Assembly (NCBI GenBank): GCA_015178975.1
Contig: WHVD01000079.1
Span: 124,001-188,000, forward strand
Direction: 5' to 3'
DNA from: Hysterangium stoloniferum
Lineage: Eukaryota > Basidiomycota > Agaricomycetes > Hysterangiales > Hysterangiaceae
DNA: 64,000 bases
Shown here: positions 58,880 through 64,000 of the stretch, piece by piece
Numbering within the stretch: the first letter of the stretch is position 1
Layout of the letters: the number at the start of each line of letters is the position of its first letter
Notes under the pieces: model-generated
What the model was told of the DNA's origin: nothing
The model's database searches: none
What the model saw: the letters and a program-made list of their open reading frames with translations, nothing else
Position numbers and translations under genes: made by a program

Positions 58880-60050
58880 TATAACAACGTTAGACAGACT
58901 CGGAACCAGTTTCGCATTCCATTTCCTGATCTGGGGCCATCATTTCTGCGCTATACTCCTCCCACGTCTTAATGATGAGAGGCTCTGTAGAGGAGATCCG
59001 GTCTGCGAAATAATCACAAAGCCCACGGAAGACACCGGCGACATGGAGTTGCTTTAACGATGATGCCCCCAGCTTCTCTCGCTCTTGGATCAAGCGGTTG
59101 ATCGCACAATGACTGATCTTCGAGACCTTCAATGTATGTAGTTCGGGGAGTAAAATATTTTATGGTTTTTCGTATCGCGAAAACCTCCTCTCTTCTTCGA
59201 AGTGGTTGTGTGGTGAATATAACTCACAAGTTATAGAAAGGTGGTTTGATAACTCGCAAAGAATATGGCCACTGGCCAGTTTCCCACCAAGGACCAGCGT
59301 ATTGAGCTTCGGGATAGACATAAAGAACGTTCGTATCAACTCTGCTTGCTGGCGGTCTCTCCCCTCCGGCAGGTAGTCCGGTATTACGAATTGATCAGTT
59401 GTATCGTTAATCAATGTCAAATGACGCTGCAACATAATCCAAGTCAGTGAGATATCTCAGCGTTGCCTTGGGGGTAGAGTTGAAAACACACTACATTCGG
59501 GAATGTGACATTTCGTATCACATAACGAGTAAATCGGCCACCCAAATTATTCAGTTTTAAAGTATGTAGGTTATTGAGGGAAACGGGTTTATTGGGCTAT
59601 GATGTACGCCGATCATCAAAAGCATATTGAAGCAGATCCAATTTAGCCTTGATCAAAATGACAGCGAGGGTCTCAGATGTAAGATTTTCACACTTGATAG
59701 TCAACGATAGGAGCGACTGAAGGAGTTGAAGTCAAGTACACTTATGACGGACTTAAGAAAAATCTAACTCCTTTGCTAACACCACATCAAACGTTTCTGA
59801 CTCGCCGAGATACGTGAAACGTGCACATCCTTGAATGCGGCCTTACTAAAGATATGAACTTCTCCAGCTTTGACTCGGGTGTGCCATTGTGGCTGTCATA
59901 ATGAGCACCTTCAACCATGATGTCTAAATACATTTTCCGATCTGTACTTTGGGAGCGGGCAAGAAACGTTTCAGTTTGACTTGTTAAATCACCCGATTCG
60001 AGGAGACACCATAGACCTGGATCACGAATGGCCAAATTTCGCCAAGTCTT
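58880..60050 (-). pseudogene. F-box protein relic joined to a copia fragment
   Basis: Read on the minus strand, the part next to 60035 gives NLAIRDPGLWCLLESGDL and ETFLARSQSTDRKMYLDIMV, the region that follows the F-box in many mushroom F-box proteins. Later blocks (59435-59160 with MSIPKLNTLVLGGKL; 59132-58890 with LGASSLKQLHVAGVFRGL) match the leucine-rich C-terminal part. Stops and shifted frames separate the blocks, and the F-box itself is gone: at about 60050 the sequence changes to Ty1/copia gag. The relic was probably truncated when the copia element or a later rearrangement arrived. Confidence 0.7.
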
Positions 60051-61239
60051 TCCATTGCTGTAAACATTCCTTGGCTTGAGACTGAGGTCGGTGGGTTTTC
60101 AGGTGCATTCACCGGCCCTTTTTCCTGCTTTTGTTGTGCTCCGGATTGATGGAAATTTCTCCTTTTCCTTTTTGGACAGTTTCGCACCCAATGGGATAAA
60201 TCCCCACACTCGTAGCATCCCTGTGAACTCCTATTGTTAGGTCTTCCTCGTCCCGGGTTCCCACGTCCACGCTGGAATCGTCCCCGGGACCTGTGTGGGT
60301 CACTTTGGGCACAAAATGCAGAACCGTCTGCAAATCTGGGGCGTATTTCCTTTCGAATTTCAATTTGTCGAAGTTTATTGACAATTTCTTCAACAGTATC
60401 CTTATCATAGTCGATCGTCGTCGACATGATATCGAAGTCCTCTGGGAGTGTGCTCATAAACAGACTAAGGTAGTCTGAGTCAGTAATACTGTGTCCTGCC
60501 TCTAACAGCTTGATTCAAATAGAGTCCATTTGGGCCTTGTATTCGATTATTCCGGTTCCATCGTACCTCATACGTACAAGTTCGGATAGTAATATTGCCT
60601 GGCTGTTAGCAAGACGTGTTCCGTAAGTATTTTTCAGTTTATTCCAAGCATCAATGGGATTATCATTGGTCATAATAGCTACTCTTGGTTCGTCTTCTAC
60701 ACGCAACATTATTTCGCTATACGCCCTCTTCTTTCGAAGCACCCAGGCTTCTTCGATGTCTAATTCATCTTTCGTCAGGGCGTCCAATTTAGCACGTGCA
60801 GGATCTGCCAATTCTCCGATTATGACTTTCCACTGGTTCAAGGATTTGAGTACTGTCTTCATACTTGCACTCCATGTAAAATAGTTGTCCTTTCGTAGCT
60901 TTGGAAAGACTTGATATGCACTTCCGGTACTCGATTCGTAGTCCTTGATCTTCTCCAAGGTAGACATGATAATAATCTTGAGCGATTCAAAGTTCTTTTA
61001 CTGATAAGAAGGGCCGGGGCCCATAACCTAAAGATGCACAAGTGAGATGTTTCTTCTTGTTATGTTTTCTACGCTAATCTTCACATATATATACAGTACA
61101 TGTGGGTAAGGTTTATCCACTAGGTGGATCAACACATCATACACAACATCATTCATAGTATCATACGCACGGCCCCACTTGTATCATACACGTGGCCCCA
61201 CACGTTTCAGCGCCTATGTTCTTCAACGCTCGTATCACA
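60050..61239 (-). mobile_element. Ty1/copia retrotransposon, LTR plus gag only, broken
   Basis: On the minus strand a 205-bp LTR-like segment (61239-61035, TG to CA ends) is followed by a primer-site-like GTTATGGGCC and then a copia-type gag from about 60967. Gag shows FPKLRKDNYFTWSASMKTVL, DAWNKLKNTYGT and a CCHC zinc knuckle (CYECGDLSHWVRNC) near 60215. Protease, integrase, reverse transcriptase and the second LTR are absent. The element is truncated and broken, with one or two breaks inside gag. It abuts an F-box relic on one side and the 108-bp repeat on the other. Age is unknown without a second LTR. Confidence 0.82.
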
Positions 61240-61242
61240 ATA

Positions 61243-61350
61243 GAAACGACGACCGAACGACCACTCAAAAGGCGTTTCTCTGACATCATCTGATATGCGA
61301 GCCGTGCGGATCACGCTTGTCTCCTGCTCTTACTATCTATGCTACTGGAC
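61243..61350 (+). repeat. 108-bp perfect repeat, copy 2
   Basis: Identical to 54506-54613 in the same orientation. Its left end lies 3 bp from the outer end of the copia LTR, suggesting the LTR element inserted into a longer copy of this repeat. Confidence 0.92.
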
Positions 61351-61617
61351 GAGTTCACAGTCGATTGTTACGACTCGGCATCCCGGCCCCAGATCTCATC
61401 CCATTACGATGGCATATTTACCAATACCACGCCAAAGCTGTAAAAACCTGGTGGCGACGGCTATTGCCGAAAGATCAACGTTCACGAGAAGGGCCACTAT
61501 TTAAGTGGGTAATGAGGTTCGGTATGCGGCATAGCATAGTCAGGAAGGCAGACACTAACTTAGCGTCGTTTGGAATACCACTGCGTTACCGCACCCGAGT
61601 GGGATCCGATCATTGAT
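61351..61617 (+). other. Unrecognised open frame next to the 108-bp repeat
   Basis: A frame continuing out of the repeat encodes a basic, Trp/Arg-rich peptide (PDLIPLRWHIYQYHAKAVKT, then WWRRLLPKDQRSREG, then GIPLRYRTRVGSDH) and stops at 61614-61616. Composition looks protein-like, not random, but I recognise no family. It may be a piece of the repeat family's own coding region. Confidence 0.35.
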
Positions 61618-61749
61618 CAGGGAGTATCATATAGTATATAATAAAGGTCACGTAAGATAGTGAGCCATTGTGCAAAGATCCCAGAGTTCTCGTTGAGACG
61701 CGTCAAGAGCGCCTAAGCATCGTATCATTAGTGGACCATAACCAGACAG

Positions 61750-62560
61750 GAAAAGCGAATAGACTAACAGCCGCAATTGCCAGACATATACCAAATATCA
61801 TGCCGATGATCCTGTACCTCCCTGTTCTTGACAGACTCCATCTATAGACGTGCTCTCAGCCGTAAAATTCACAGCACAAGTTCTGCCACATACCCTGCAA
61901 ACAATGATCCCGTGGACATTGCTATACTGTTTGGAAGTAAGTGGGCACCTACAACCCATTCAGCATAACAGCTGCATGAATACGAGCAGCACACAAACCG
62001 GCGGTCGACGCGGACGTCAACATAACCGTCTCGAAGTACATGGGGAAGAAATATATGATAGCGAAATTACACATTGTGGCCTTCCCATGTCAATGTCACA
62101 TTCAACCAAAAATTTCACATCTAAACCGGGCTCACAAGTAAGTCACTGGTTCCAATCAAAATGGGAACCTTCTTCCTTAATAAAAAGGGAGCAAGAATGG
62201 GCTCAGGCGCAATAAGCAACTCGAAGAGGACGAATACAATGAATGTGACGATGCAGATTGCCACGGAAGCAATAACAGCAGGAGAGTTGAATGGGAGATC
62301 ATCGTTGTATTTATAGCTGGGGAAGAAGAGAAGAGAGCCGATCTGCGCGAGGTATTAATACAAATTAATAATAAATGAGGAGAATCCGGACGGAGAGCAA
62401 AAGCGTGAGACTGCCGCCGTAGTCAATCCGCTTGAGAACATCTTTGGTGCTCCTCCCTCGACCCTGTGGGTATCGTAAGTGGTCAAAGCATGCTGCAGGG
62501 ATTATGCCACACACCGGGGTAACATAACGAAGGTTATAGCCCGTTAAAATAAATGAGGTG
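61750..62560 (-). pseudogene. MFS multidrug/basic amino acid transporter relic
   Basis: Minus-strand blocks KMFSSGLTT, GSLLFFPSYKYNDDLPFN, SPAVIASVAICIVTFIVFVL, FELLIAPEPILAPFLLRKK, IIYFFPMYFETVML and IFGICLAIAAVSLFAF follow the order of helices 6-10 of 14-helix drug-resistance MFS proteins (Vba/azole-resistance type). Stops and frame changes separate the blocks, and the N-terminal half is absent. This is a decayed gene piece. Confidence 0.7.
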
Positions 62561-62919
62561 ACCCAAAACGGGATTTAAAAAATGGTATGGACGTACACGT
62601 GGCGAGAAGATATCTACATGGATTGAGGTTATCTCCAAAGGCGGAGGTATTCAAAAGAAAGAAGTACGATGTTCCGCTTGGTTTGATTGTTTGTATTCAG
62701 AAGAGATTGAGGAGACCACTGTAGGAATATAGTCAGTGCATCATAAATGTCAAAGAAGTAGATATGGTACTTGCGTGTCGCGACTAGTGTGCCCGCCGAG
62801 CAAATCATAGGAATAATCAGAACACAATCAAATCCCCTCTTGTGATATAAAAAAAATAAAGAACGGTTGTAGTTTTCCCCAGGGGTTTTCGTTAGAAAAT
62901 AGGCAGAACTCAGGCGTAA

Positions 62920-63065
62920 GGTCTCGACAGTTGATGGCTAACAATAGGAGCGTCTGAAGGAGTGGATTAAGTGAAAGTCAGGTTTATTGATGGTGGGCTC
63001 ACAGAGGGGTCTAAGTCTGTTGCCAACACCACATTAAACGTTTTGGACCCACCGCGATAGGTAAG
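62920..63065 (-). pseudogene. Second F-box gene fragment
   Basis: DNA here parallels 59695-59830 in the same orientation: GATAGGAGCG/AATAGGAGCG, CTGAAGGAGT, and CAACACCACATTAAACG/TAACACCACATCAAACG recur at similar spacing. That region belongs to the F-box relic, so this is another fragment of the same family. It is short and non-functional. Confidence 0.55.
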
Positions 63066-63478
63066 GTATGGTGGGGTACATTAGGTGGTAGTTTCGTTTG
63101 GTTGGTGAGCCATTGAGCGCTTTCACCCTCGCGTATTGTCGGACTTGAAAAACCACCTTTCCACTCGTCCACAAGTGGGTGAGTGCCCTAATTCTCAGCT
63201 CGGTTCGTGCCCGCTCTTGCCTTTACACGCTGGTTGTCCAACGAGTGAGTGAGTTAAGAATTGAGCTGCCCTATACACGTCTGCCCTGAACTAACAATGA
63301 ATATCCCCAGACATGCACTTTGAGAGAAAGGGTGAATATGACACGCCCTTCAGACATGGTCTATGGCCCCCCTGGCCTTTTCGTTGGAAATGCCGCTACG
63401 CGGCAGTTTCTGAGGAAGAAAGAAAAGATGGAGGTATGTCCTCTCTATGAAATTTTGAGTTTTTTCATCCTAGTTCTA
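63066..63478. other. Spacer with a possible upstream exon
   Basis: A short frame from ATG at about 63340 reads MTRPSDMVYGPPGLFVGNAA, then TRQFLRKKEKME, ending at a GTATGT donor. It looks coding, but it does not join in frame to the open frame at 63479 by any acceptor I could see. It may be a first exon of the edge gene or a relic. Confidence 0.35.
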
Positions 63479-64000
63479 ATGAAATTAGCAGGAGAAAGTT
63501 GTCACCTCCACCTAGTAGTGGCATATACAGCATCGTCGGGCATCATCTTCCATCACTTCATTTGGCAGCAGGACAACCGTAACAGTAGGCCCACGATCCA
63601 GGAAGTCCATGGCTCCAAATGGGAAATTCCACATGGGGAATGGCCTCGCTTTGCTGTCTCTCGCAAGAATTGTCACGCGGCTGTCATTGTCAACAACCAA
63701 GTGTGTCTTATGCCCCGATCCTGCACCTTATCCGGGGAAACCAAGCAACATTTATTATGTGCATCCCAGAAGATGCTTTATCTACAAGTTGCCTCGGTTA
63801 CCACAGATTTTCCCACATATTGCAATTATATCACCAAGGACGATTGTAATGACGAGGATTTGCCCCGGGGTGAACAAAGTGTGGCAAAACCTGACCTCGT
63901 TGATCTGGCCATTTTGAGTGATCCTAGATATGCTGTATGGTCGAAGGATGATGGGCTCCTCGGCATTTTCAGATCGTGTGAGGGTGTAGAGCAAAATCCT
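63479..64000 (+). CDS. Unrecognised protein, cut by the right edge
   Basis: From ATG at 63479 (MKLAGESCHLHLVVAYTASS) the frame stays open for 174 codons to the end of the window. Such a long open stretch is unlikely by chance in this composition, although a shorter minus-strand frame is also open at 63512-63700. Parts read SGIIFHHFIWQQDN, WEIPHGEWPRFAVSRKN and KPDLVDLAILSDPRYAVWSK. No family is recognised. The start is uncertain; the frame could be an inner exon. Confidence 0.5.
   Translation, partial: MKLAGESCHLHLVVAYTASSGIIFHHFIWQQDNRNSRPTIQEVHGSKWEIPHGEWPRFAVSRKNCHAAVIVNNQVCLMPRSCTLSGETKQHLLCASQKMLYLQVASVTTDFPTYCNYITKDDCNDEDLPRGEQSVAKPDLVDLAILSDPRYAVWSKDDGLLGIFRSCEGVEQNP

Noticed and set aside
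63512-63720. Minus-strand frame with RVTILARDSKARPFPMWNFP
   Set aside because: Shorter than the plus-strand frame over the same bases, and bounded by stops while the plus frame stays open to the edge. Not fully excluded.

Overview
The window looks like a piece of a mushroom-forming basidiomycete (Agaricomycetes) genome. The supports are host genes broken by many short GT-AG introns (mostly 45-75 nt), mushroom-type gene families (PL14-like lyases, F-box proteins, a family-rich P450) and a fungal mix of Ty3/gypsy, Ty1/copia, LINE and tRNA-derived repeats. No rRNA, intact tRNA, CRISPR array or bacterial-style operon was seen.

Layout. 1-3.4 kb: 3' part of a broken Ty3/gypsy chromovirus, with an unusual antisense coiled-coil region and an 18-bp minisatellite. 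4.3-8.5 kb: tandem pair of 14-exon metal-dependent cyclase genes. 8.8-11.4 kb (-): PRP4-type splicing kinase. 11.7-14.1 kb: unrecognised multi-exon gene. 14.8-16.7 kb: protein with a putative Cys/His catalytic domain and a long alternating QYY..SSP repeat tail. 17.6-27.6 kb: the most striking block, two inverted paralogues of a circularly permuted Ras-like GTPase fused to a zinc finger and a Sec23/24-like VWA domain, with a broken tail copy and a Rap1-like telomere protein gene between them. 29.2-40.2 kb: housekeeping block with a mitochondrial PP2C phosphatase (-), a P450 (+), MTO1/GidA (-) and eIF2A (-). 40.9-44 kb: tandem PL14-like genes. 44.9-46.7 kb (-): inositol-type sugar transporter, with an exon fragment of it repeated downstream. 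48.5-51 kb: a small Cys-rich ORF and an F-box gene (-).

From about 51 kb to the right edge the window becomes a graveyard: a LINE tail, decayed transporter genes, F-box relics, a truncated Ty1/copia element, a SINE-like unit and a perfect 108-bp dispersed repeat. A single open frame runs off the right edge.

How genes relate: MTO1 and the PP2C are predicted mitochondrial, acting in tRNA wobble modification and probably pyruvate dehydrogenase control. PRP4 kinase and eIF2A are core expression factors. The permuted-GTPase/VWA pair, the cyclase pair and the PL14 pair show repeated local duplication as the main source of accessory genes here. Exon coordinates were read by eye from splice signals and frame agreement between paralogues; where given, spliced lengths divide by three.
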